DNA of 14,062 nt from Methylophaga sp. (GCF_030651745.1 NZ_JAUSCC010000114.1:1-14062); one strand, 5' to 3'. Positions 1 to 7,194 are shown, numbered from the stretch's first letter. Program-made: numbers and translations. The notes: generated by a model not told the origin, from the sequence alone.

Positions 1-24
1 TAAACCCGCCATCAGGCGGGTTTA
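1..24. terminator. Palindromic terminator downstream of the ectoine operon
   Basis: A perfect 10-bp stem (TAAACCCGCC / GGCGGGTTTA) encloses a four-base ATCA loop. The stem is GC-rich at its core and ends in an A/T run on either side, so it could stop transcription from both directions. It lies about 90 bases after the stop codon of the ectoine aspartokinase gene, the last gene of the minus-strand ectABC-ask operon, and most likely ends that transcript. The minus-strand T-run continues beyond the window edge, so its full length is not visible. Positions 25-114, between the hairpin and the ask stop codon, hold no gene I can recognise. Confidence 0.75.
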
Positions 25-114
25 AGTGAGTTAAGCAACAAGATATAAAAACTTCTGTAATCCCGTTCTAACTAGTCATTTGCCAATAGTGCAAACACAT
101 CAGACATACAAAAA

Positions 115-1557
115 TTAAGATGCCAGGCATATGGCTCTGCCGTGATCATGAACCTCTACTAAATAACTGTGCAGATTTTTGATGGCATCAGCATAGTCAT
201 CTTCGTCAATAATAAATTGCATATCCACCTGACGCATTGACTGATGCATCGCCAGCACACTGATATTTTTCTCAGCCAAAGCACTGACTGTACGTGCCAG
301 AATGCCGGGGATTTTCATATCGCTACCAATCGCCGACACAATAGCCACTTTCTGCTGATTGATTTCGGCTTCTGGAAACTGCTCCTGCAGAGCCTCACGA
401 ATCCGGCGAATATTCTTCAAGCTAGCCGTCAGATAATGGGTAATCGTATTGGCATTGATATCTTTGGAAATGATATGTGCTTTATTTTTGCGTATTTGAG
501 CCAGAATTTCGCGATCATAGACATCGATATTACCCGCCATATCCTGATCAAACAGCTCAAAGGCATAAACGTGTTTGCATCCAGCGATAATCTCCACACA
601 AGGCTTGCTGCTGATGTAATCACCAGTAATCAATGTGCCTGCGTGCTCTGGTTCGAAGGTATTACGCACCCGTAACGGAATATTATTCTGCCGTAAGCCT
701 TTGGCTGCTTTGGGATGAATGGCTTCCATGCCCAGATTAGCCAGCTGATCAGCCACATCGTAATTGGTCCGGCCAATCGGCACCGCATTGTCTTCACCTA
801 CCAGACGTGGATCGGCACTGCTCAAATGGAACTCTTTATGAATAATCGCTTCATTGGCATTAGTTAATACAGCAATACGACTGAACGTCATTTCACTGTA
901 GCCGCGATCAAAGGTCGACATCAGACCATCATCGCTATGGGCATAACCAGTGACGATAGGTAACTCTTTGCTCAGATCAATTTTGGCAAACGCCTTATCA
1001 ATACGCTCATCAAGTTTCATGTGCTTGTCGGTCTGCCAACCGGTCAAATCAACATAACGAGCATTGATTTTATCTTTTTTCAGTAATGTAGCTGTATTCC
1101 AAGCACTGTGCGCTTCACCGATGCTGGCCAGCATTTCACGTACTGTTGCCAGATGCATATCCAACGCAAAATGACCATGCTGGCAAAGACGTTGTAAATC
1201 TGCCAGTACCCGTTCTGCATCTTCAAGCCGTTCACCAATAAACTCATTGGCTTGTTTTAATGTTTTTTTATCGTTGAACAATTGTTGATTGATGGCAAAA
1301 ATCTCTTGCTTGAGCTTTTCCATTGCCTCAATCCAGCTGTCATCATTCAAGCTGTTGGCGAACTCTGCATAGACACCTGATGTGCCATTTTTCTTGTGCT
1401 CTAGCAGCAGATTAGTAATACCACCATACGCTGAAACAACAAAAACACGATTGTAAATTGACTCGTTATGAACCGGTTTAAGAATAATATTGTCGCGCAC
1501 CGCGACATAGTCGCTCATTGAGGTGCCGCCTATTTTTTCTACCGTATGAAATTGCAT
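115..1557 (-). CDS. ask: Ectoine-specific aspartate kinase (Ask_Ect)
   Basis: Aspartate kinase phosphorylates L-aspartate to 4-aspartyl phosphate, the first step toward aspartate semialdehyde, the precursor of ectoine. The 480-residue protein begins with the kinase signature EKIGGTSM near residues 7-14, the nucleotide-binding start of the amino acid kinase fold. It ends with a regulatory ACT-like region from about residue 400 (VAIVSAIGSDMKIPGILARTV...). The ATG start is preceded by a GAGAG ribosome site about five bases upstream. The gene is last in ectABC-ask, 58 bases after ectC. Known Ask_Ect enzymes found with ectoine clusters are reported to be less sensitive to feedback by lysine-family amino acids; that property is inferred here from context, not visible in the sequence. 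No aspartate-semialdehyde dehydrogenase gene is present, so that step must be supplied from elsewhere in the genome. Confidence 0.93.
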   Translation of the reverse strand: MQFHTVEKIGGTSMSDYVAVRDNIILKPVHNESIYNRVFVVSAYGGITNLLLEHKKNGTSGVYAEFANSLNDDSWIEAMEKLKQEIFAINQQLFNDKKTLKQANEFIGERLEDAERVLADLQRLCQHGHFALDMHLATVREMLASIGEAHSAWNTATLLKKDKINARYVDLTGWQTDKHMKLDERIDKAFAKIDLSKELPIVTGYAHSDDGLMSTFDRGYSEMTFSRIAVLTNANEAIIHKEFHLSSADPRLVGEDNAVPIGRTNYDVADQLANLGMEAIHPKAAKGLRQNNIPLRVRNTFEPEHAGTLITGDYISSKPCVEIIAGCKHVYAFELFDQDMAGNIDVYDREILAQIRKNKAHIISKDINANTITHYLTASLKNIRRIREALQEQFPEAEINQQKVAIVSAIGSDMKIPGILARTVSALAEKNISVLAMHQSMRQVDMQFIIDEDDYADAIKNLHSYLVEVHDHGRAICLAS

Positions 1558-1615
1558 ATCTACTCTCTGTTAATTCGTTGTACTCCGGACCAAACCGGAA
1601 AGGCTGCATTGCCTG

Positions 1616-2020
1616 TTATTCAGTTACCGCTTCGGCATCTAATTCATAGGCACCTTCAGCGTTATGCACTTCTTTACCATTCAATGGCGGGTTGAACACA
1701 CAGGCCAGATGCAGTTCTTTAAACGCACGCAGGATGTGGCGATCATGCTGATCAAGGTTATATAAGGTACCTGGTGTGATTTTGTAGACCTTGCCATCAT
1801 CCAGCGTTTCCACTTCCCCTTCACCACTGATGCAATATACCGATTCCAAATGATTCTGATAATGCATACGGAAATCAGCACCGGCATAAATAGTGGTGAT
1901 ATGGAATGAATAACCCATGTTGTCATCTTTCAATAACATACGAGTACTCTCCCAATTACCATCCGGTGAAACGATACGGCGAGAGGTTTGTTGAGCTTCT
2001 TGTAATTGTCTGACGATCAT
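1616..2020 (-). CDS. ectC: L-ectoine synthase EctC
   Basis: EctC closes the ring of N-gamma-acetyl-L-2,4-diaminobutyrate with loss of water, giving the compatible solute ectoine in the cytoplasm. The protein has 134 residues, the usual family length, and is a cupin. Glu59, Tyr87 and His95 sit in the same order and spacing as the iron ligands described for Paenibacillus lautus EctC (Glu57, Tyr85, His93). I chose the ATG at 2020 because it gives the typical MIVR N-terminus and has an AGAGGA ribosome site about six bases upstream. An in-frame TTG at 2047 would add nine residues but would place that ribosome site inside the coding region. The gene is third in ectABC-ask, and a strong hairpin lies between it and ectB. 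Confidence 0.96.
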   Translation of the reverse strand: MIVRQLQEAQQTSRRIVSPDGNWESTRMLLKDDNMGYSFHITTIYAGADFRMHYQNHLESVYCISGEGEVETLDDGKVYKITPGTLYNLDQHDRHILRAFKELHLACVFNPPLNGKEVHNAEGAYELDAEAVTE

Positions 2021-2050
2021 GTTTTGTCCTCTATAAATGCTTTTCAACAG

Positions 2051-2076
2051 CCAGTGATCGGAAAACCGATCACTGG
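2051..2076 (-). repeat. Intercistronic hairpin between ectB and ectC
   Basis: A perfect 11-bp inverted repeat (CCAGTGATCGG / CCGATCACTGG) with a four-base loop lies in the short gap between the ectB stop and the ectC start. Read on the minus strand it is not followed by a T-run, so it does not look like an intrinsic terminator. The next bases lead straight to the ectC ribosome site. It is more likely an RNA element that protects, processes or partly attenuates the operon transcript. That role is inferred. Confidence 0.7.
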
Positions 2077-2104
2077 ATTGTGAAGATAGATAATGCCGAG
2101 CTGA

Positions 2105-3466
2105 TTAACTTGCTACTTTTTTGCTGGCAGGTTCAAACGTATCGGATTTACTGGCTTCATCACTGACAGAGTAATCACCTTCAAAAAAGTCTTTTTCTTC
2201 CGGAATGCTGTCTGCTTTATCACAGACTTCTTTAATCGCTTTCTCCAGAATATCGATACCTTTTTTCAGGTTTTCATCGGTGATGGTCAGCGGACATAAG
2301 AACTTAACGACATGATCATCGGCACCACTGGTTTCAATAATCAGACCGTTTTGGAAACATTTGCGGGTGATCTGGCCAGCTAATTCACCACTGACACAAT
2401 TGATACCACGGAACATGCCACGACCATGTGAGTTGAAATTACCTTCGCCATATTTGGCAACGATCGCATCTACCCGATCAGCAATATATTGGCCTTTACG
2501 CTGTACTTCTTTGGCGAATTTATCGTCTTTCCAGAAATGATCGATAGCAGCTTTGGCGGTAACAAACGCATGATTATTGCCACGGAAGGTACCGTTATGT
2601 TCACCTGGAGACCATTGATCGACTTCCGGTTTCATCAACACAATGGCAAATGGCAAGCCATAACCACTTAATGATTTCGATAAGGTGACAATATCAGGAT
2701 AAATGCCAGCTTCTTCAAAACTGAAGAAGGTACCGGTACGGCCACAACCAGCCTGAATATCATCCACAATCAGCAATACATCATGGCGTTTGCAGATCTC
2801 TGAAAGACTTTGTAACCAGTTCATTGAAGCGGCATTAATACCGCCCTCACCCTGAACGGTTTCGACAATTACTGCGGCTGGTTTATCAACACCACTACTT
2901 GAATCAGACAACATCTTGTCGAGCAGATTGGTGGTATCAAAATCATCGCCCAGATAACCGTCATAAGGGATTCGGGTTGAACCATGTAAGGCAATACCAG
3001 CACCACCGCGATGGGTAGAGTTACCGGTAACCGATAGAGCACCTAAACTCTGACCATGCCAACCATTAGTGAAGGAAATGATATTTTCACGGCCAGTTTT
3101 CTTACGAGCAATTTTCAATGCTGCTTCTACGGCATTGGTTCCGGTCGGGCCGGTAAACATAACGACATACTCAAGATCCCGCGGCTTTAAAATATTCTCG
3201 TTAAAACTTTCCAGGAATTCACCCTTGGCACGTGTATGTAAATCCAAGCCCTGAGTAATACCATCACGTTGGATGTATTCAATCAGTTTTTCTTTGAAAA
3301 TCGGATGATTGTGGCCATAGTTCAGTGAACCGGCGCCAGCGAGGAAGTCGATGTATTGGTTGCCATCATCATCGTAAATCAACTCGCCTTGGGCCTTGTC
3401 AAATAAACGAGGGAACGCGCGGGCATATGAACGCACTTCTGATTCGATCTCTTCAAAAATTTTCAT
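2105..3466 (-). CDS. ectB: Diaminobutyrate--2-oxoglutarate transaminase EctB
   Basis: EctB transfers the amino group of L-glutamate to L-aspartate 4-semialdehyde, giving L-2,4-diaminobutyrate, the first committed step of ectoine synthesis. It is a PLP-dependent class III aminotransferase. The phosphate-binding region FTGPTGTNAVEAALK is at about residues 104-118, the ring-nitrogen aspartate is in IVDDIQAG (about 233-240), and the Schiff-base lysine is Lys264 in TLSKSLSG. The ATG start has a strong AGGAGAG site eight bases upstream. At 453 residues it is somewhat longer than the roughly 420-430 I expect for EctB. The extra length is a polar, acid-rich and serine-rich tail after about residue 410. 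It lies 62 bases downstream of ectA. Confidence 0.96.
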   Translation of the reverse strand: MKIFEEIESEVRSYARAFPRLFDKAQGELIYDDDGNQYIDFLAGAGSLNYGHNHPIFKEKLIEYIQRDGITQGLDLHTRAKGEFLESFNENILKPRDLEYVVMFTGPTGTNAVEAALKIARKKTGRENIISFTNGWHGQSLGALSVTGNSTHRGGAGIALHGSTRIPYDGYLGDDFDTTNLLDKMLSDSSSGVDKPAAVIVETVQGEGGINAASMNWLQSLSEICKRHDVLLIVDDIQAGCGRTGTFFSFEEAGIYPDIVTLSKSLSGYGLPFAIVLMKPEVDQWSPGEHNGTFRGNNHAFVTAKAAIDHFWKDDKFAKEVQRKGQYIADRVDAIVAKYGEGNFNSHGRGMFRGINCVSGELAGQITRKCFQNGLIIETSGADDHVVKFLCPLTITDENLKKGIDILEKAIKEVCDKADSIPEEKDFFEGDYSVSDEASKSDTFEPASKKVAS

Positions 3467-3528
3467 TCGCTTTTCTCTCCTGTGAAAATTGAGGCCATCG
3501 CTGACCTGAATTCGGTATTAATTGTTAA

Positions 3529-4044
3529 TTACGCTATGGGTTTAAACGGTCCGACTTTGACTAACATTTCTGTATCATGCTGATTGGCAAAATGTTGGTG
3601 GCGATCAAACATCACACTGCTGCTAATTTCGGTATCCAGCTTACGAGCCAGACTTTCAAATAATCCCCATGACGCTTTGTTATCAGGGGTTATCGTAGTT
3701 TCAATGCGTTTGATATCGCGGTTTTGTTCACGCGACAGAATTTCTTTAAGCATTCGTCCTGCAAGTCCTTGTCCTCGAGCCTTTTCACCAACTGCAACCT
3801 GCCACACAAATAATGTCTCGGGGCGTTTTGGGATGCGATAGCCGGAAATGAACCCAACCAGTTCATCGTCAAGCACAGCAGCAACCGCTGTTTCAGCAAA
3901 ATGACTGCTTTGCAACAAGTTGCAATACATTGAATTGGTATCCAATGGCGGACATTCAGAAATAAGTTTGTGTACAGCCGCACCCAACTCTGCCGTTGGT
4001 TGCATCAACTCGATAGATAAAGGTGCTGGATTAACCTGGGTCAT
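3529..4044 (-). CDS. ectA: Diaminobutyrate acetyltransferase EctA
   Basis: EctA acetylates L-2,4-diaminobutyrate on the gamma nitrogen using acetyl-CoA, giving the substrate of EctC. It is a GNAT-fold enzyme. The beta-strand 4 and pyrophosphate-loop region VAVGEKARGQGLAGRM (near the middle of the protein) fits the acetyl-CoA binding motif, and the length of 171 residues is normal for EctA. I use the ATG at 4044. An in-frame TTG at 4056 would add four residues, but the only AGAG ribosome-like site directly abuts that TTG and is about 12 bases from the ATG, so neither start has an ideal site. This is the first gene of the ectABC-ask operon and is divergent from ectR. No ectD (hydroxylase) is in the window, so hydroxyectoine production is not indicated here. 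Confidence 0.95.
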   Translation of the reverse strand: MTQVNPAPLSIELMQPTAELGAAVHKLISECPPLDTNSMYCNLLQSSHFAETAVAAVLDDELVGFISGYRIPKRPETLFVWQVAVGEKARGQGLAGRMLKEILSREQNRDIKRIETTITPDNKASWGLFESLARKLDTEISSSVMFDRHQHFANQHDTEMLVKVGPFKPIA

Positions 4045-4070
4045 ATTTACAATCAACTCTAATGTTTATG

Positions 4071-4088
4071 TCACTAAATACTTAGTGA
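4071..4088. repeat. Inverted repeat in the ectA leader
   Basis: TCACTAA and TTAGTGA form a perfect 7-bp inverted repeat around a four-base spacer, about 27 bases upstream of the ectA ATG. On the minus strand it contains TATTTAGT, identical to a half-site of the EctR1 operator as I recall it from Methylotuvimicrobium alcaliphilum. Here the half-sites face outward instead of inward. It could be a leader hairpin or an accessory EctR contact; neither role is shown. Confidence 0.55.
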
Positions 4089-4129
4089 GATATAAAAATT
4101 CTTAAACCCCGCCAATATTGCCTTTAATT

Positions 4130-4158
4130 AATATAATCATATATTTATGACTTGCGAA
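4130..4158 (-). promoter_or_regulatory. Possible second ectA promoter (sigma70-like)
   Basis: On the minus strand TTCGCA (4158-4153, four of six matches to TTGACA) and TATATT (4135-4130, five of six matches to TATAAT) are separated by 17 bases. Transcription would start near position 4123, downstream of the EctR operator. The region is very AT-rich, so a chance match is possible. Confidence 0.4.
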
Positions 4159-4172
4159 TGACAGAATCTAAA

Positions 4173-4203
4173 TATATAGTACACTAAACAAATTAAAAGT
4201 CCA
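4173..4203 (-). promoter_or_regulatory. EctR operator overlapping a putative ectA promoter
   Basis: On the minus strand, positions 4190-4173 read TGTTTAGT-GT-ACTATATA. This differs by one base from the pseudopalindrome TATTTAGT-GT-ACTATATA that I recall as the EctR1 binding site of Methylotuvimicrobium alcaliphilum. It covers a plausible -10 element, TACTAT (4181-4176), placed 16 bases after TGGACT (4203-4198). The arrangement fits a MarR repressor blocking RNA polymerase at the ectoine promoter and releasing it under salt stress. The operator match is read directly from the sequence; binding is inferred from the family and the adjacent ectR gene. Confidence 0.8.
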
Positions 4204-4296
4204 GACCACTTTTTAAACTGCTTTATAGTTTGAGAGCTTTAAAAAAAGCTTCATGAAACACTGGCTTTCAGTCAATACAACAAGAAAAGCGGTCTG
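4202..4296. repeat. Spaced inverted repeat between ectA and ectR
   Basis: CAGACCACTTTT (4202-4213) and AAAAGCGGTCTG (4285-4296) are inverted copies matching at 11 of 12 positions, about 70 bases apart. The left arm touches the putative -35 of the ectA promoter and the right arm lies about 40 bases before the ectR start. It might be a paired regulatory site, or a stem in the ectR leader RNA if transcription starts upstream of it. Confidence 0.5.
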
Positions 4297-4334
4297 CCCC
4301 AAGTTGAACTATTTATTTAAAAACGTGGGAAAAT

Positions 4335-4925
4335 ATGTTGAATTCAATTCAAATTAATACTGAAACTATCGACGCACTTGGTCTAAATAAAGAGCAAAGG
4401 GAACACCTGTTGAATCATATTGAAGAAGTGCTTATTGCATTGCGCCGGGTTATCCGCGCCACTGATCTACATTCCAAATATTTGGCCAAAACTACTGGGC
4501 TAACTGCGCCGCAGATCCTTTTATTACAAACTCTGCGTGATAAAGGACAAGTGACTATTGGGGAGTTGGCTCAGGAAATGAGTTTAAGTCAGGCTACGGT
4601 AACGACAATATTGGATCGACTGGAAAAACGTGGACTGGTTTATCGTCAGCGTTCTCAATCTGATAAACGTAAAGTACATGCCTATTTGACTGAGGCTGCG
4701 ACAGAAACGCTTAAAAGTGCACCGATTCCATTGCAGGATCGTTTTACCCGTGAATTCAGTAAATTAGATGAATGGGAACAGGCGATGATTATGTCCGCCT
4801 TAAAGCGTGTTGCACAAATGATGGATGCCCAGCATATTGACGCTTCGCCAGTTTTGGATATTGGTATGCTGGATCGTTATGAAGATGAACAGGATATAGT
4901 CAAAATGCCAACCAAAAAACGTTAA
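4335..4925 (+). CDS. ectR: MarR-family repressor of the ectoine operon, EctR
   Basis: EctR is expected to be a dimeric winged-helix DNA-binding protein that represses ectABC-ask at low salinity. The 196-residue protein has a MarR core. The winged helix-turn-helix lies at about residues 60-115 (APQILLLQTLRDKGQVTIGEL, then LSQATVTTILDRLEKRGLVYR, then the wing with RSQSDKRKVHAYLT). Extra N- and C-terminal segments make it longer than most MarR proteins, as in known EctR. The ATG follows GGGAA, only a moderate ribosome site. The gene is divergent from ectA, and a near-exact copy of the EctR1 operator lies between them. I could not place its own promoter securely; TATAGT at 4224-4229 is a possible -10 without a good -35. 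Its stop codon overlaps the convergent neighbour by four bases. Confidence 0.9.
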   Translation: MLNSIQINTETIDALGLNKEQREHLLNHIEEVLIALRRVIRATDLHSKYLAKTTGLTAPQILLLQTLRDKGQVTIGELAQEMSLSQATVTTILDRLEKRGLVYRQRSQSDKRKVHAYLTEAATETLKSAPIPLQDRFTREFSKLDEWEQAMIMSALKRVAQMMDAQHIDASPVLDIGMLDRYEDEQDIVKMPTKKR

Positions 4926-7036
4926 GATTTTTTCAGTTCATTGCCATTTGCCAAAAGACGTTCAACCTCACCCACAGGAAGCGGTTTGCTAAAGTAATAT
5001 CCTTGTAACTCCTGGCACCCCATGGTGGTCAGCATTTCTACCTGCTCAAGCGTTTCTACACCTTCGGCAATGGTTCTCAGACCAAGGTTTTCTGCCAGTT
5101 GAACGATGGTTCGGGCAATAGCTGCGTCTTTAGGATTATCGACGATTTCATCAACAAAGCTTTTATCAATTTTCAGTGTATTAATGGGGAAGTTTTTTAA
5201 ATAGCTCAATGATGAATAGCCGGTGCCAAAATCATCAATTGCCAGTCCCACACCCATTTCTTTTAACGCGGTTAATAATGGAATTGTTTCCATTATGTCT
5301 TTAAGCATCGCAGTTTCAGTTATTTCCAGCTCAAGTGAAGCTGCAGGTAAACCAGATGCCTGCAAAGATTGCCCTACCTGCTCAAGTAACAGCTGCTGAT
5401 TAAACTGCATGGCAGACAAATTCACCGATACTCGCCAGTTGTTGTTGAATTGTTGTTGCCATTGATAAGTTTGCAAACAGGCTTGATTTAACACCCACTC
5501 ACCAATGGCTATAATCAAACTAGTCTTTTCAGCCACATCTATAAAAGTTAATGGTCCGAGTAATCCCTTAACTGGATGCAGCCACCGTAATAACGCTTCA
5601 AATCCAATAATTCGTTGGGTTTTGACATCAATCTGTGGCTGATAAAACAATAAGAATTCATTACGTTTCAGAGCTTGGCGCAGATCCTGTTCGGTTTGCA
5701 AACGCTCAAAAAGATAATCATTCATTTCTGCTGAGAAAAACTGGTAATTGTTGCGACCTAACTCTTTAGCATGGTTCATTGCCACATCAGCATGCTGCAT
5801 CAATGCCTGAACGTCATCACCATCTTCCGGAAAGATAGCGATACCGATACTAACAGTGCTGTATACATTGAGCCCATTGATGTCGAAGGATTTTTCAAAT
5901 TTCGCCACAATCCGCTGGGCAATATTTGCCAGCACATCCACATTATCAATATTGGTTAACATGACGGTGAATTCATCACCGGCAAAACGCGCTACGCGAT
6001 CATCTTTATCTTTGCTCACCGCGATTAAATCTGCATCACGAAGACAATCCTTTATCCTTGCTGCAGCCTCACATAACAACGCATCCCCAACTTGATGACC
6101 ATAGGTATCGTTAATATGTTTAAAGTGATCTAGATCGATAAACATTAGTGTTAACGAATGTTGTTTATGGCGTGCGCGGGCGATAGCCGTTTCCAATTGT
6201 TCGATAAACAAACGTCTATTCGGTAAATCAGTCAACGTATCGTAATAGGTGAAATAGGCGATTTCCTGTTCTGATTGTTTGAGTGAAGTGATGTCCTGCA
6301 GAGTACCAATGATTTTCCAACCATCAAAATCCTGATTTATTTCTGTTCGTTCATGTAAATAAAACAACTGCCCATTATCGGTCTGGATTCGATATTCAAT
6401 GTCGTAGGCATGTTTCTGCTGAATGGCACGGCGCAAAGCCTGTTTAAATAAAGGTCTGTCATCAGGAAAAATATGACGAAGAATATGTTTGAATGAAATG
6501 GCTTGCGAGGTATTTTGTATGCCTAATAACTGATACAGATTGACACTGCATTCAAATGTCTTATGCTTAAAATCCCATTCCCAATAAATTAGATTGGCAA
6601 TAGCTTGGGCCTTAGCTAGTTTAGAACGGCTCAGGCTGAGTTCACGTAACGTACTGTTAGCTTTGAGAATATAACGAACCCGATGGGCAAATAATGGCCA
6701 CTTGAAGGGTTTAGTAAGGAAATCCGTAGCCCCAGCGTCAAATGCTTTCTCAATATCTTCAGCTTTATCATGAACAGTCACCATCACGATTGCTGTTTGT
6801 TGACCTTTGGGTAGCAGTCGTAATTGACGGCAACAGGTAAAGCCATCCATGCCCGGCATGGATACATCCAGCAACGCAATATCAGGTAAATACTCGGAAA
6901 ATAGTTTTATCGCCTGTTCGCCGCTTTCTGCTTCAATAATGGATAAAGTCGGATCTTTAAGAGCTTGTTTCATTAACAGGCGAGTGACAGGATCGTCATC
7001 GACGATAAGCACGGTATATAGTGATTGACTATCCAT
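4922..7036 (-). CDS. Response regulator with PAS, GGDEF and EAL domains (c-di-GMP signalling)
   Basis: This 704-residue cytoplasmic protein combines four domains. Residues 1-125 are a REC receiver with the acidic pocket Asp13-Asp15, phosphate acceptor Asp57 (LLDVSMPG), Thr87 and Lys109. A PAS-like sensor follows at about 140-255. A GGDEF domain (about 260-435) has Asp301 in FIDLDHFK and the signature AGDEF at 352-356. A C-terminal EAL domain (about 445-690) has intact FEALLRW, DDFGTGYSS, LKIDKSFV and IAEGVET motifs, so phosphodiesterase activity is likely. The first Gly of GGDEF is Ala, a variant sometimes still active, and the RxxD product-inhibition site is absent (DKDD at that position). 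No transmembrane segment or sensor kinase gene is seen nearby. The ATG lacks a clear ribosome site. The net activity, synthesis or breakdown of c-di-GMP, cannot be decided from sequence. Confidence 0.92.
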   Translation of the reverse strand: MDSQSLYTVLIVDDDPVTRLLMKQALKDPTLSIIEAESGEQAIKLFSEYLPDIALLDVSMPGMDGFTCCRQLRLLPKGQQTAIVMVTVHDKAEDIEKAFDAGATDFLTKPFKWPLFAHRVRYILKANSTLRELSLSRSKLAKAQAIANLIYWEWDFKHKTFECSVNLYQLLGIQNTSQAISFKHILRHIFPDDRPLFKQALRRAIQQKHAYDIEYRIQTDNGQLFYLHERTEINQDFDGWKIIGTLQDITSLKQSEQEIAYFTYYDTLTDLPNRRLFIEQLETAIARARHKQHSLTLMFIDLDHFKHINDTYGHQVGDALLCEAAARIKDCLRDADLIAVSKDKDDRVARFAGDEFTVMLTNIDNVDVLANIAQRIVAKFEKSFDINGLNVYSTVSIGIAIFPEDGDDVQALMQHADVAMNHAKELGRNNYQFFSAEMNDYLFERLQTEQDLRQALKRNEFLLFYQPQIDVKTQRIIGFEALLRWLHPVKGLLGPLTFIDVAEKTSLIIAIGEWVLNQACLQTYQWQQQFNNNWRVSVNLSAMQFNQQLLLEQVGQSLQASGLPAASLELEITETAMLKDIMETIPLLTALKEMGVGLAIDDFGTGYSSLSYLKNFPINTLKIDKSFVDEIVDNPKDAAIARTIVQLAENLGLRTIAEGVETLEQVEMLTTMGCQELQGYYFSKPLPVGEVERLLANGNELKKS

Positions 7037-7071
7037 GTTGCTAGATACCCGAAATTCTCAGCTTAGAAATA

Positions 7072-7116
7072 CTGATATAAGAAAGTGCACGTAGACTCAG
7101 CGGCAGTTTATATCAG
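7072..7116. repeat. Inverted repeat upstream of the c-di-GMP response regulator
   Basis: CTGATATAA (7072-7080) and TTATATCAG (7108-7116) are perfect 9-bp inverted copies separated by 27 bases. The match extends outward imperfectly (AAATA on the left, GTATTT on the right after a three-base offset). It lies 36-80 bases before the start codon, where a promoter or leader is expected, and may be a two-site operator for a dimeric regulator or a leader stem. The rest of the gap (7117-7194) shows no clear terminator for the upstream aldo/keto reductase gene. Confidence 0.5.
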
Positions 7117-7194
7117 CAGTATTTACAAAAGACGATAAACTACCATAGCGGTATTTGCTTTAACCTGAGCTAGCGCACATTTCTGGCAGGTAAG

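Noticed and set aside
244..675. A 143-residue open frame opposite the aspartokinase gene
   Set aside because: It is fully antisense to a well-supported conserved gene, lacks a ribosome site and shows no family features.
3467..3528. Possible regulatory element between ectA and ectB
   Set aside because: Only a short AT-rich repeat next to the ectA stop and a normal ribosome site for ectB are seen.
4235..4250. AGCTTT-AAAA-AAAGCT inverted repeat upstream of ectR as a terminator or operator
   Set aside because: It is only six base pairs, nearly all A/T, and its low complexity makes a chance match likely.
4338..4347. TTGAATTCAA palindrome at the start of ectR
   Set aside because: A ten-base AT-rich palindrome inside coding sequence is expected by chance and does not resemble the EctR operator.
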